From Legionellaceae bacterium (GTDB taxonomy: Bacteria; Pseudomonadota; Gammaproteobacteria; UBA12402): a DNA stretch of 41,138 nucleotides. Below the pieces are notes generated by a model, which saw only the letters and a list, made by a program, of their open reading frames with translations, made no database searches and was not told where the DNA came from. The position numbers and the translations under genes were made by a program. Each line of letters starts with the position of its first letter. Positions within the stretch are counted from its first letter, which is position 1. The stretch lies in contig PANR01000051.1 in assembly GCA_002707695.1 (NCBI GenBank), positions 1-41,138 on the forward strand, read 5' to 3'. Of this stretch, positions 14,829-23,473 are shown in pieces.

Positions 14829-16562
14829 ATGTTTGGGTTGTCTGGTAAAAAAATTTCTGAAATTGTTGTTGAGTCTTTAGTGTCGGTTGGTGTTGAGCGC
14901 GTATATGGTGTTGCAGGTGACTCACTCAATGGTATTACTGAGGCCATGCATAAGCAGAAGGGTATCGAGTGGTTTGCGACGCGCCACGAAGAAAGCGCAG
15001 CTTTCGCTGCTGGCGCTGAAGCCTTGTTGACTGGAAAGTTAACCGTTTGTGCGGGGAGTTGTGGCCCAGGCAATTTGCATTTGATTAATGGTTTATATGA
15101 TTGTCAGCGAAATAATGCGCCTGTCTTGGCGATCGCTGCGCATATTCCTAGTGGTGAAATTGGCAGTGGTTATTTTCAAGAAACCCACCCAGAAATTTTA
15201 TTTAAAGAATGCAGTGTGTTTTGTGAGCTAGCGTCAACGCCCGAGCAAGTGCCAAGAATGCTGGGGCTTGCTATGCAGGCTGCTGTCTCTAAAAGAGGCG
15301 TCGCTGTCGTTGTGCTCTCTGGCGATATTGCCTTGAAAAAAATAGACGAAGATCATTATCTGCCTAAACTTTTTTATAGCCAATCTAAAGTTACGCCACT
15401 AAAAGCAGAGTTACAAGAAATCGCCGCTTTGCTTAATGAAGCAAAAACAGTGAGTTTGTTTTGTGGTTCGGGTTGTGCAGATGCGCGAGAGGAGATTAAA
15501 CAGCTTTGTGAAAAAATAAAAGCGCCCGCTGTGCATACGTTCAAATCAAAAGAATATTTAGATTATGATAATCCTTATGATGTTGGGATGACGGGTTTTA
15601 TTGGTTTTTCATCGGGTTATTTTGCAATGAACTCTTGCGAGGTTTTGTTGTTGCTTGGTACGAGTTTTCCTTATCGAGATTTTTATCCGACAAAAGCTAA
15701 AATCATTCAAATTGATTTGGATGGTTCTCAGTTAGGACGGCGTTGCACGTTGGAAAAAGGTGTTGTGGGTGATGTAAAGTCGACATTGCAAGCGCTTTTG
15801 CCACTTGTCGGCGAAAAGCAAGATAAAGATTATTTAGATGCGGCAGTAAAACATTATCAAAAAGTGAGAGAAGGCCTCGAGAAATTAGCGCAACCAACAA
15901 AAAAAATTATTCACCCGCAATACGTAGCCAAACTTGTTAGTGAGCATGCAGCAGATGATGCTATTTTTACGGCAGATGTTGGCGCTTGTTGTATTTGGGC
16001 GGCGCGCTATTTGAAAATGAATGGTAAGCGAAAACTGTTGACCTCATTTAATCATGGCACCATGGCAAATGCTTTATCGCAGGCAATAGGTATGCAGGCC
16101 GTCGATAAAAAACGCCAAGTCATTGCCTTTTGTGGTGATGGTGGTTTTACGATGTTGATGGGGGAAATCATTACCTTGCTTCAACAGCAATTGCCGATCA
16201 AAGTTATTATTTTTAATAATGGCGCGCTCGGTTTTGTTGAAATGGAAATGAAAGCAGCAGGGTTTGCTAATCAACAACCCACCACATTAGATAATCCAAA
16301 CTTTGCTGATATGACTAAAGCCATAGGCATTCACAGCGCACGTGTAGATGATCCGCAAGCGCTTGAAGAGGCTATTAAGGCCGCATTATCTCACGATGGA
16401 CCAGCTGTGGTTGATGTGAAAACTAATCGGCTGGAATTATCGATGCCGCCAACCATTACCTTCAAGGAAATGTTTGGTTTTAGTTTATACATGGGTAAAA
16501 GCATTCTTAACGGCGAAGGCAGCGGCTTGATTGATTTGGCCAAATCCAATCTTTGGCGCTAG
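14829..16562 (+). CDS. poxB: Pyruvate dehydrogenase (quinone) / pyruvate oxidase
   Basis: A 577-residue thiamine-diphosphate and FAD enzyme that converts pyruvate to acetate and CO2 and passes electrons to ubiquinone at the membrane. Seen are the N-terminal VERVYGVAGDSLNG and HEESAAFAAGAEA (catalytic Glu), the ThDP/Mg motif GDGGFTMLMGE followed by NNGALGF, and an ending IDLAKSNLWR close to the membrane-activating tail of E. coli PoxB (572 residues). It lies 20 bases after the QEGLA gene and is likely co-transcribed. Confidence 0.93.
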   Translation: MFGLSGKKISEIVVESLVSVGVERVYGVAGDSLNGITEAMHKQKGIEWFATRHEESAAFAAGAEALLTGKLTVCAGSCGPGNLHLINGLYDCQRNNAPVLAIAAHIPSGEIGSGYFQETHPEILFKECSVFCELASTPEQVPRMLGLAMQAAVSKRGVAVVVLSGDIALKKIDEDHYLPKLFYSQSKVTPLKAELQEIAALLNEAKTVSLFCGSGCADAREEIKQLCEKIKAPAVHTFKSKEYLDYDNPYDVGMTGFIGFSSGYFAMNSCEVLLLLGTSFPYRDFYPTKAKIIQIDLDGSQLGRRCTLEKGVVGDVKSTLQALLPLVGEKQDKDYLDAAVKHYQKVREGLEKLAQPTKKIIHPQYVAKLVSEHAADDAIFTADVGACCIWAARYLKMNGKRKLLTSFNHGTMANALSQAIGMQAVDKKRQVIAFCGDGGFTMLMGEIITLLQQQLPIKVIIFNNGALGFVEMEMKAAGFANQQPTTLDNPNFADMTKAIGIHSARVDDPQALEEAIKAALSHDGPAVVDVKTNRLELSMPPTITFKEMFGFSLYMGKSILNGEGSGLIDLAKSNLWR

Positions 16563-16584
16563 GTGTTTGCATTAGATAGTACAA

Positions 16585-16995
16585 TTATATGACCGGTTCA
16601 GCGTCAATTAATTTGAGCCCAGGAACACGCTCAAATTCTCTAACATTATTGGTCAGCACTGGAAAACCGGAGTGGATAGCTGTAGCGGCAATGATGAGAT
16701 CGTGCGCGTCGATCATTTTTCCTTTTTTTATTAAATGTGCATGTAGCTCAGCATGTATTCTTGCGATCGTATCGTCAAAAGCAATAGCAGCTATTTTGGT
16801 GATAATGTACTCAACAAAAGCTGAGCGGCGCATTTTTATCGCCTGTGTTTTAGCCATATGAACACCAGTTAATAATTCTGAGACTGTCACGCTGGAGATG
16901 TACACGCTGCTATGTTTGGCCCAGCGAGAAAAATCAATGGGTTCTCTTGAGGTCAATTGGCCGGGTGCCAGGATCCAGCGTGCTGATTCATCCAT
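16585..16995 (-). CDS. VapC-like PIN-domain protein, N-terminus probably degraded
   Basis: A 136-residue frame with typical PIN-domain middle and C-terminal parts: SAVTVSELL-like ISSVTVSELLTGVH (second acidic residue) and KGKMIDAHDLIIAATA (third acidic residue), then TNNVREFERVPGL. The N-terminal strand carrying the first catalytic Asp (usually LxDTSV near residue 5) is missing. In another frame just upstream (16994-17008) the codons spell VALID, suggesting frameshifting at the 5' end. No antitoxin gene is adjacent. It is probably an inactive remnant of a ribonuclease toxin, unless an assembly error caused the shift. Confidence 0.6.
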   Translation of the reverse strand: MDESARWILAPGQLTSREPIDFSRWAKHSSVYISSVTVSELLTGVHMAKTQAIKMRRSAFVEYIITKIAAIAFDDTIARIHAELHAHLIKKGKMIDAHDLIIAATAIHSGFPVLTNNVREFERVPGLKLIDAEPVI

Positions 16996-17057
16996 CGATT
17001 AAAGCAACAAATCTTCATTTTCAAAAATAAATCACATATTTTCAACCAGTTAAAAAA

Positions 17058-17117
17058 ACTATTTAGGAGCTTACTCCGAAAAAAGACAACTATTTCGGAA
17101 TACGCTCCGAAATAGTT
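17058..17117. promoter_or_regulatory. Tandem palindromic operators upstream of the DUF4143 ATPase
   Basis: A perfect 12-bp inverted repeat AACTATTTCGGA (17088-17099) / TCCGAAATAGTT (17106-17117) is preceded 30 bases upstream by a close copy (AACTATTTAGGAG, CTTA, CTCCGAAA). Both keep a GGA...TCC core. The second site touches the -35 box at 17117-17122, as expected for repression. A related site lies at 36905-36962. Confidence 0.65.
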
Positions 17118-17145
17118 TGAAAAAAGCTTGATGATTTGCTACCAT
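17117..17145 (+). promoter_or_regulatory. Promoter of the DUF4143 ATPase gene
   Basis: TTGAAA (17117-17122), a 17-base spacer and TACCAT (17140-17145) predict a start at 17152-17153, the A of the ATG. No Shine-Dalgarno lies upstream, so a leaderless message is predicted. Confidence 0.55.
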
Positions 17146-17152
17146 ATACGCC

Positions 17153-18334
17153 ATGGGTGTAGATAAAACATACAAGCGGGCGCTAAAACTTAATTTGCCT
17201 ATTGGTCAATCGGCTTTTTTGTGGGGCGCAAGAAAAACGGGTAAATCAACCTATCTTAAAAAGCACTTTTCTCAGTCAGTCGTATATGATCTACTAAAAT
17301 CAGATTTGTTTAATGCTTTTATGAAGGCGCCGCATGAATTTCGTGAGGAAGTCCTGTCTCTAACAAAAGATCAGCTTAAGCATCCAGTCATTGTAGATGA
17401 AGTTCAAAAAATTCCACAGTTATTAGATGAGGTGCATTGGTTAATTGAAAACAGTGATGCTTATTTTATTTTGTGTGGCTCAAGCGCTAGAAAATTAAAA
17501 CATGCTTCTGTGAATATGTTGGGTGGGAGAGCGTGGCGTTACACTTTTTATCCTTTGATTTATTTGGAAGTGCCTGATTTTGATTTATTGCGAGCACTTA
17601 ATCATGGGTTGATTCCATCACATTATGTAAGCAGCAATCCTAAACGTTTCTTGCAGGCGTATGTTCAGGACTATCTTAAGCAGGAAATTCAAGAGGAAGG
17701 GCTGGTGCGTAACCTCCCAAACTTTGCTCGTTTTCTTGATAGTTTAGCTTTCAGTCATGGAGAGCTAACTAATTTTTCTAATATAGCAAGAGATTGTGGG
17801 ATTGATTCAAAAACTGTTAAAGAGTACTACCAAATACTGGTTGATACATTGTTAGGATACTTTGTTTTTCCCTATAGCAAAAAACGCACAAGAGATATCA
17901 TTACATCTATGCCAAAATTTTATTTGTTTGATGTTGGTTTAGCCAATTATTTGGCTAAACGGAGCATAGCAGATTTAAAGGGTGCTGAAGCAGGGCAGTG
18001 TTTTGAGCAGTTTATTTTCATGGAATTAATGGCTTTTCGCGATTACTGCGAACGTGATTTTAATATTGAGTATTGGCGGACAAAGAGTGGGTTGGAAGTT
18101 GATTTTATTCTGGGTGATGCAGACGTTGCAATTGAGGTAAAGTTAACGGACAGAATTGACAAAGCTCATCTTAAAGGCTTGATTGCTTTTAATGAAGAGC
18201 ACCGTGTTAAGCAATCTTATCTTGTTTGTCATATTCCTCGGGCAAGAAAGATTCAAGTGAGTGATCAGCTTTCCATCCATGCGTTGCCTTGGGAAATGTT
18301 TCTTAAAAAACTATGGGCAGGAGAGATTAAGTAA
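17153..18334 (+). CDS. AAA ATPase with DUF4143 nuclease-like domain
   Basis: A 393-residue protein. The N-terminal ATPase has Walker A GARKTGKST near residue 25 and Walker B VIVDEVQKIP, then the arginine-rich GGRAWRYTFYPL segment typical of this family. The C-terminal DUF4143 domain contains GLEVDFIL...AIEVKLT, the D...ExK layout of PD-(D/E)XK nucleases. Such genes are scattered in bacteria and horizontally mobile; their physiological role is unsettled, and defence or toxin-related roles have been proposed. The operators and promoter directly precede it, and the next gene starts 3 bases after its stop. Confidence 0.88.
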   Translation: MGVDKTYKRALKLNLPIGQSAFLWGARKTGKSTYLKKHFSQSVVYDLLKSDLFNAFMKAPHEFREEVLSLTKDQLKHPVIVDEVQKIPQLLDEVHWLIENSDAYFILCGSSARKLKHASVNMLGGRAWRYTFYPLIYLEVPDFDLLRALNHGLIPSHYVSSNPKRFLQAYVQDYLKQEIQEEGLVRNLPNFARFLDSLAFSHGELTNFSNIARDCGIDSKTVKEYYQILVDTLLGYFVFPYSKKRTRDIITSMPKFYLFDVGLANYLAKRSIADLKGAEAGQCFEQFIFMELMAFRDYCERDFNIEYWRTKSGLEVDFILGDADVAIEVKLTDRIDKAHLKGLIAFNEEHRVKQSYLVCHIPRARKIQVSDQLSIHALPWEMFLKKLWAGEIK

Positions 18335-18337
18335 AGA

Positions 18338-18892
18338 ATGAGCAAGGTGGTAAAAAATAATTTTTTTATTTTAACCGGTTCTCCGGGTAGTGGCAAAACG
18401 TCGATCTTGCGTGAGCTACAATCACTAGGATATTTAGTGGTTCCAGAGTATGCTCGCGAAATTATTCGTGAACAACGCATCATTGATGGGGAAGGTGTTT
18501 ACGATCGTGATCCTCGTTTATTTAAAGAATTAATGTTGTCGAGAGCTATTCATGATTACGAGCAGCATTCTATCCATCTGTGTCCAGTTATTTTTGATAG
18601 GGGTATTCCTGATATATTGGTTTATGCAGATTGCTTTGGCTTGGAGCGAGGGTCTGAGTCTAATGCTGCGTCGAATTTTCAATACAACAACACTGTATTT
18701 TTTAGCCCAAGTTGGCGAGAGATTTATGCGAATGATGAGGATAGAAAAATATCATATGAAGAGGCGCAGCAGTTTGGCAATAATTTGGAGGCCACCTATC
18801 TCGAGTGTGGGTACCAGGTGGTGAGATTGCCGTTGGTTTCTCCTCTTGAGCGTGCAACGTTCATCATCGACAAGCTTGGAACAACTCTGTAA
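18338..18892 (+). CDS. AAA_28-type P-loop protein
   Basis: A 184-residue protein with Walker A TGSPGSGKTS near residue 15, then VPEYAREIIREQR and VIFDRGIPD, the pattern of the AAA_28/NadR-like kinase-ATPase group. It probably binds a nucleotide and phosphorylates a small molecule or acts as a switch; the substrate is not evident. It starts 3 bases after the DUF4143 gene and is therefore in the same operon. Confidence 0.8.
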   Translation: MSKVVKNNFFILTGSPGSGKTSILRELQSLGYLVVPEYAREIIREQRIIDGEGVYDRDPRLFKELMLSRAIHDYEQHSIHLCPVIFDRGIPDILVYADCFGLERGSESNAASNFQYNNTVFFSPSWREIYANDEDRKISYEEAQQFGNNLEATYLECGYQVVRLPLVSPLERATFIIDKLGTTL

Positions 18893-19105
18893 TCGGCGGG
18901 TGTTTTGCGCTCGCATCAGACGAATCCCTGTCTTGATGAGGAACAAAAATCACTTCGTTCAAAAAATAATCAAAAAAATTTCACATTTTTTGCCCACCTT
19001 TTTGTACATAAACAAACCATCACAACCTGTTGATATTAAATAAGATTCCACCCACTAAAGCTTTTTAACCATTGCCAATAAGCCTTGGAAAGTTCGTTTT
19101 TCGAC
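18893..19105. other. AT-rich intergenic stretch, no gene seen
   Basis: No coding frame, RNA gene or clear terminator is visible between the P-loop gene and the mraZ promoter. The sequence is A/T-rich with several short homopolymer runs. Confidence 0.5.
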
Positions 19106-19134
19106 TTGAAAATGGGGGATAAGGGTTCTATAGT
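19106..19134 (+). promoter_or_regulatory. mra (dcw cluster) promoter
   Basis: TTGAAA (19106-19111), a 17-base spacer and TATAGT (19129-19134) form a good sigma70 promoter about 120 bases before mraZ. It corresponds to the known Pmra position ahead of the division/cell-wall cluster. Confidence 0.7.
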
Positions 19135-19135
19135 G

Positions 19136-19168
19136 TGGTTAAGTGGTGAAAAGTGGTAAGAAGTGGGG
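19136..19168 (+). promoter_or_regulatory. MraZ-binding boxes
   Basis: TGGTG (19144-19148), TGGTA (19154-19158) and TGGGG (19164-19168) recur exactly every 10 bases, with a further TGGTT at 19136-19140. MraZ is known to repress its own operon through direct TGGGN-type repeats with five-base spacers. The location just after the -10 box fits autorepression. Confidence 0.75.
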
Positions 19169-19256
19169 TAATCAATAAATCACTCATTTTGCTTTCAACC
19201 ACTCAGTTAGATTGATTTGAAACGTGGTCTAACTAGGGATGATGGAGGATTAAAGG

Positions 19257-19715
19257 ATGTTTCGGGGAATACATGCAGTCAACTTAGACACTAAGGGTCG
19301 CATGGCCATCCCGGCTCGTTATCGCCAACGTTTACAAGATGATGCTCAAGGTAAACTGGTGGTGACGATCGATACCGATGAACACTGTCTCTTAATCTAT
19401 CCAATGTCTGAATGGGAAGCGATTGAAGCGAAGATCGAAGCATTACCCAGCTTCAATCAAGTGACACGGCGTATCCAGCGATTATTGATTGGTCACGCCA
19501 CCGAAGTGGAGATAGATGGAAATGGACGCATACTACTACCGCCTTTGTTGCGCGATTATGCTCATTTGGATAAGCGCACTATTTTGTTGGGTCAGGGTAA
19601 AAAATTTGAGTTATGGTCTGAGTCTCATTGGCAACTACGCCGTGATGATTGGATGGATCGGGACAGCGATGATGCCGGTGATTTACCGACTGTTTTAGAT
19701 AATTTGACGTTGTAG
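19257..19715 (+). CDS. mraZ: Transcriptional regulator MraZ
   Basis: A 152-residue DNA-binding protein with two AbrB-like halves: NLDTKGRMAIPARYR near residue 10 and IDGNGRILLPPLLR near residue 85, each holding the DxxGR core. It forms a ring and represses the dcw cluster promoter. It is the first gene of the cluster; GGAGG and AAAGG lie upstream of the ATG, and rsmH follows after 4 bases. Confidence 0.97.
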   Translation: MFRGIHAVNLDTKGRMAIPARYRQRLQDDAQGKLVVTIDTDEHCLLIYPMSEWEAIEAKIEALPSFNQVTRRIQRLLIGHATEVEIDGNGRILLPPLLRDYAHLDKRTILLGQGKKFELWSESHWQLRRDDWMDRDSDDAGDLPTVLDNLTL

Positions 19716-19719
19716 GTTA

Positions 19720-20655
19720 ATGATGGAAAAGCAATCAACACATGAATCCGTTATGTTGCAAGAAGCCGTTGCTGGTCTTGCAGTGCAACCCAACGGTATT
19801 TACATTGATGCAACCTACGGACGCGGCGGGCACAGCCAAGCGATTTTGCGCTTACTAGGTGCCAACGGCCAATTGATTTCGATTGATAAAGATCCCGAAG
19901 CGATTGAAGATGCACAAGCACGCTTTGCGGATGATTCACGTATAAAGGTTTTTCACCGTTCTTTTGCTGACATTTCTGATGTTGCTAAGTCAGAACAGGT
20001 TTGTGGCAGTGTGAACGGTATTTTGTTTGATCTAGGTGTGTCCTCTCCTCATCTCGATGAGGCTCGGCGGGGGTTTAGTTTCTCGCGTGAAGGACCGCTG
20101 GACATGCGCATGGATACCAGTAGTGGTATCACAGCAGCAGAGTGGTTGGCTCAGGTCTCTGAAAGTGAGCTAACAGCTGTCTTGCGCGATTATGGTGAAG
20201 AACGTTATGCTCGACGGATTGCTGCTGCTGTTATTGCAGCACGGCAACAGCAACCCATCGACACAACAAAACGTTTGGCGACCATTATTTCAGCGGCTGT
20301 CCCTTCACGTGAGCGGCATAAACATCCCGCCACTCGTTCTTTTCAGGCGATTAGGATTTACATCAATCAAGAATTAGAGGAATTAAAAGCAAGTTTGGAA
20401 CAAGTGCTCGATGTGTTAGCTGTTGGTGGTCGTTTAGTCGCGATAAGTTTTCATTCGTTAGAAGATAGAATAGTTAAACAATTTATCCAACGTCACACAG
20501 GTCAACAAAATTTGCCTCGGCATTTGCCGATACAGCATCATCAAATCGCTCAGCGCTTGCAAAAAGTAGGGCGTTATGTTGCAAACGAGCAAGAAGTTGA
20601 AGCCAATCCACGCGCACGCAGTGCTGTGTGTCGCGTTGCGGAGAAATTGCAATGA
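19720..20655 (+). CDS. rsmH: 16S rRNA (cytosine-1402-N4)-methyltransferase
   Basis: A 311-residue SAM-dependent enzyme that N4-methylates C1402, the base whose ribose is methylated by RsmI at 10714-11544. Motifs: HESVMLQEAV, DATYGRGGHSQAIL (SAM site), LFDLGVSSPHLDEA, RGFSFSREGPLDMRMD and ISFHSLEDRIVKQF. Two adjacent ATG codons open the frame; either may be used. Its stop overlaps the ftsL start (ATGA). Confidence 0.97.
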   Translation: MMEKQSTHESVMLQEAVAGLAVQPNGIYIDATYGRGGHSQAILRLLGANGQLISIDKDPEAIEDAQARFADDSRIKVFHRSFADISDVAKSEQVCGSVNGILFDLGVSSPHLDEARRGFSFSREGPLDMRMDTSSGITAAEWLAQVSESELTAVLRDYGEERYARRIAAAVIAARQQQPIDTTKRLATIISAAVPSRERHKHPATRSFQAIRIYINQELEELKASLEQVLDVLAVGGRLVAISFHSLEDRIVKQFIQRHTGQQNLPRHLPIQHHQIAQRLQKVGRYVANEQEVEANPRARSAVCRVAEKLQ

Positions 20656-20999
20656 ATGCAAGTGTAAAAACGACAGCGGCAAGACGTCAACCTCATTGGC
20701 ACTTTACGTTGTTGTCAAATGCATTGAGTAAAAAACAACGTGTGTGGTTGTTTGGTTTAATCGCGGCAATTGTTATTTCTGCATTTTCATTAATCTATGT
20801 GACAAGCTGGAATCGTCAACTTGTCAGTGAGCAACAAGAATTGCTGGCCGTACAATCACAACTACACAATCAATGGGGTCAGTTATTGTTAGAGCAAGGA
20901 GCCTATAGTAACCAGGCAACTATTGCCAATATGGCGGAGCAAAAGCTTGGCATGCAAATGCCATCAGCTAATAACATTGTAATGGTTCGACAGCAGTGA
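20652..20999 (+). CDS. ftsL: Cell division protein FtsL
   Basis: A 115-residue bitopic protein. A short cytoplasmic basic tail is followed by one membrane segment (WLFGLIAAIVISAFSLIYV) and a periplasmic coiled-coil-like region (QLVSEQQELLAVQSQL). FtsL joins FtsB and FtsQ in the divisome. The start at 20652 overlaps the rsmH stop and has GGAG upstream. Its own stop overlaps the ftsI GTG. Sequence conservation is low in this family, so synteny carries much of the call. Confidence 0.9.
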   Translation: MNASVKTTAARRQPHWHFTLLSNALSKKQRVWLFGLIAAIVISAFSLIYVTSWNRQLVSEQQELLAVQSQLHNQWGQLLLEQGAYSNQATIANMAEQKLGMQMPSANNIVMVRQQ

Positions 21000-22678
21000 A
21001 AAGCGGGGGTTCTTCATTCTTTCGCCCACTACGGTTTTATTGTTTATTAGCAGTTTTTGTTGTCGTCATATTGGCACTTCTTTTTCGCATGTTTTATCTC
21101 ACCGTTGTTGAGCGAGATTTTTTGCTCAATCAAAGTAATTTGCGCACAGAGCGTGTGGTGCCAACGCCTGCTTATCGCGGCATGTTGCTTGATCGAAATG
21201 GTCAGCGTTTAGCAGTGAGCACACCGGTTGATTCGGTGTGGGTAAATCCTCATGTGTTTGATTCAACACCTGACAACATTTTTCAACTCAGTCAAGTCTT
21301 GCAAATCTCACCGACTGATTTTGGCAAATTGCTTGCTAAGAATGCCAAAAAATATTTTCTCTACGTGAAGCGTGATGTGCCTGATAATATTGCTGATCAG
21401 GTTAAAGCACTGAATTTGCCAGGCGTTTATTTTCAACAAAGTTATCAGCGGTATTACCCGGAGGCAGACGCCACATCACAGTTATTGGGATTCACTAATG
21501 TTGATAACCAAGGGCAAGATGGATTAGAGCTGGCATTTAATTCAATTTTGCGAGGCCATCCTGGCAAAGAAAAAGTTTTAAAAGATCGCCTGGGTCAAAC
21601 AGTTGCTGTGTTAAACGTGTTAAAAACAGCAGAATCAGGTAAAAACGTCACGCTGAGCATTGATACGCGTTTGCAGTATTTGGCCTATCACACATTGATA
21701 GATACGGTGAATGAGTATGATGCTGATTCCGGGTCAGTTATTATTATGGATCCACGCAACGGCGAAATTTTAGCGATGGCCAACGCGCCTTCCTATGACC
21801 CTAATCATCGCACCGGTTCGCCTGATGCCAGTTATCGCAATCGCGCTGTCACTGATGTGTATGAACCAGGTTCAACAATGAAAACCTTTAGTATTGCCAG
21901 TGCATTATCAACGGGTAAGTTTACCCCAGACTCAAAAATTGATACGACCAGTGATGGTGTTTATCGTGTCGGGCATCACACGATTCGCGACGACACCAAA
22001 AATGGCGTCATCACAGTGACAAAAATCTTGCAGGTTTCAAGTAATATTGGTGCGACTAAAATAACGTTAGCCTCACCACCCGAACAGCTTTTAAATTTTC
22101 TACACACCATGGGTTTTGCGCAAAAACCCGGTGGTGAATTTCCTGGCCAAAGCGCAGGGTTTATTCCGCACTATAAGCACTGGAGTGATTTTGAGTTAGC
22201 CACCTTGTCATTTGGGTATGGCATTGATGCAACGCCTTTGCAGTTAGCGCGCGCTTACAGTGCTATTGCTAATGGTGGTCACCAGTGTCCGATTACTGTG
22301 ATTAAGCGCACACAAGCACCGGTTTGTCCGCAAATTATGAGTCCACAATTGGCAAATCAAATGCTCACCATGATGCAAGCCGTGTTGGCAACAGGTGGCA
22401 CCGGTACACTTGCGCGCATTAAGGGGTATCATGTTGCCGGTAAAACAGGCACGTCTTATATTGCCAAACCGGGCGGTGGTTACTATAAAGATGAATATAA
22501 CTCATCGTTTGTTGGCATTGCGCCGGCAACGAATCCACAGCTAGAAGTGTTGGTGCTAATTCGTAATCCGCATCACCAGCATTTCGGCGCGATTGTAGCC
22601 GCACCTGCTGTGCAAAAAATCCTCTCTGGCGCATTGCGTATTCTTAATATTCCACCGGATGATTTAGGCAGTTCGTAG
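20996..22678 (+). CDS. ftsI: Peptidoglycan transpeptidase FtsI (PBP3)
   Basis: A 560-residue septal class B penicillin-binding protein. An N-terminal membrane anchor (about residues 12-32) is followed by the pedestal domain and a transpeptidase with GSTMK (nucleophile Ser), SSN (VSSNIGAT) and KTGTS motifs. It crosslinks septal murein with FtsW. The frame begins with GTG overlapping the ftsL stop. Downstream synteny is broken: murE is over 1.1 kb away, beyond three secreted-protein cassettes. Confidence 0.97.
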   Translation: MKSGGSSFFRPLRFYCLLAVFVVVILALLFRMFYLTVVERDFLLNQSNLRTERVVPTPAYRGMLLDRNGQRLAVSTPVDSVWVNPHVFDSTPDNIFQLSQVLQISPTDFGKLLAKNAKKYFLYVKRDVPDNIADQVKALNLPGVYFQQSYQRYYPEADATSQLLGFTNVDNQGQDGLELAFNSILRGHPGKEKVLKDRLGQTVAVLNVLKTAESGKNVTLSIDTRLQYLAYHTLIDTVNEYDADSGSVIIMDPRNGEILAMANAPSYDPNHRTGSPDASYRNRAVTDVYEPGSTMKTFSIASALSTGKFTPDSKIDTTSDGVYRVGHHTIRDDTKNGVITVTKILQVSSNIGATKITLASPPEQLLNFLHTMGFAQKPGGEFPGQSAGFIPHYKHWSDFELATLSFGYGIDATPLQLARAYSAIANGGHQCPITVIKRTQAPVCPQIMSPQLANQMLTMMQAVLATGGTGTLARIKGYHVAGKTGTSYIAKPGGGYYKDEYNSSFVGIAPATNPQLEVLVLIRNPHHQHFGAIVAAPAVQKILSGALRILNIPPDDLGSS

Positions 22679-22723
22679 CCTGTATAGCAATTCTATCATC
22701 TTGTGCTACTATTAGAGAACAAT

Positions 22724-22810
22724 GTTCATATACACAAGGAGTGATTTCATGAAAAAAGTCAGTTTACTCGTATTATCAGGTGCGTTATTGATGGGTAGCG
22801 CGATGGCTGC
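22724..22810 (+). repeat. Leader cassette copy 1 (RBS plus signal-peptide coding block)
   Basis: An 87-base block holding GTTCATATACACAAGGAGTG and the codons for MKKVSLLVLSGALLMGSAMA. It matches copies at 23072-23158 and 23474-23560 without any gap; copies 1 and 2 differ at only about three bases. Homology stops abruptly after the signal peptide. Confidence 0.9.
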
Positions 22811-23039
22811 CAGCTCGCAGACAGTGGCTTATTTTAGAACTCGTTCTGCGTCTTCTGCCAATTCGGCAGCGCTTAGTTCATATCAAAATGGAGTATGTAG
22901 TGGTACGGTGAATCCTTGCGTTTTTCCATATCCAGTGCCAGCACCAGGGCCACGACAAGGGTCAGGATCTCAGAACAATCCGAATCTGCCTTCGTGTGCT
23001 CGCACGCTTTCTTGTGCTCCAGCACCACAAGGCCTGTAG
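22749..23039 (+). CDS. Secreted protein, tandem cassette 1
   Basis: A 96-residue protein with a signal peptide (MKKVSLLVLSGALLMGSAMAA) and AAGGAG 8 bases upstream of the ATG. The mature part has Ser-rich (RTRSASSANSAALSS) and Pro/Gly-rich (PYPVPAPGPRQGSG) stretches and four Cys (CSG, NPC, SC, SC). No domain was recognised. The stop lies within the GTAGCCCGTAT repeat that follows each cassette. It is one of three neighbours with near-identical leaders and unrelated mature regions. Confidence 0.75.
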   Translation: MKKVSLLVLSGALLMGSAMAASSQTVAYFRTRSASSANSAALSSYQNGVCSGTVNPCVFPYPVPAPGPRQGSGSQNNPNLPSCARTLSCAPAPQGL

Positions 23040-23060
23040 CCCGTATCCAGCGCAGCGGGA
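23036..23060. repeat. GTAGCCCGTATCCAGCGCAG repeat, copy A
   Basis: The sequence GTAGCCCGTATCCAGCGCAG follows cassette 1. Near-identical copies follow cassettes 2 (23452-23470) and 3 (23788-23819). It probably provided homology for the tandem duplication. Confidence 0.65.
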
Positions 23061-23071
23061 TAGAGAGCAAA

Positions 23072-23158
23072 GTTCATATACACAAGGAGTGATTTTATGA
23101 AAAAAGTCAGTTTACTCGTATTATCAGGTGCGTTATTAATGGGTAGTGCGATGGCTGC
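23072..23158 (+). repeat. Leader cassette copy 2
   Basis: The second copy of the 87-base ribosome-site and signal-peptide block, collinear with copies 1 and 3. Confidence 0.9.
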
Positions 23159-23423
23159 TAACTTTTATCGTGTCAATAATGAGGTCTTAAGACCGCAATA
23201 TCAGGCGAGCGGCACAACATCTCAATATCTGGCGTTACACAGGAGTTATACGATGTCTTCCAGGTCCTCAGCCTTGCAGCAGATAGAGCAGCAGGCGGAG
23301 CAGCCGGCAGCAGCAGCGCATGCCGCCGCACTGGCTAACGTCGCAGAGCATGAGCAGAGCCCAGCTGAGCAGCAGGCAAGGCGGCGGGCAGAGCAGTACG
23401 ACCTGGAGCGTGAAGACCAGTGA
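23097..23423 (+). CDS. Secreted protein, tandem cassette 2
   Basis: A 108-residue protein sharing the signal peptide of cassettes 1 and 3. The mature part is Ala/Gln/Glu-rich and probably a helical coiled coil (QQIEQQAEQPAAAAHAA, then EQSPAEQQARRRAEQ). It has no Cys, unlike its neighbours. The composition differs completely from cassettes 1 and 3 beyond the leader. Function unknown; periplasmic or extracellular location is inferred from the signal peptide. Confidence 0.72.
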   Translation: MKKVSLLVLSGALLMGSAMAANFYRVNNEVLRPQYQASGTTSQYLALHRSYTMSSRSSALQQIEQQAEQPAAAAHAAALANVAEHEQSPAEQQARRRAEQYDLEREDQ

Positions 23424-23451
23424 TTCGCCATCACGGAGCATACATAGCTCT

Positions 23452-23470
23452 GTAGCCCGTATGCAGCGCA
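23452..23470. repeat. GTAGCCCGTATGCAGCGCA repeat, copy B
   Basis: This copy is exactly shared with the first 19 bases of copy C at 23788. It lies three bases before the third leader block. Confidence 0.65.
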
Positions 23471-23473
23471 AAT

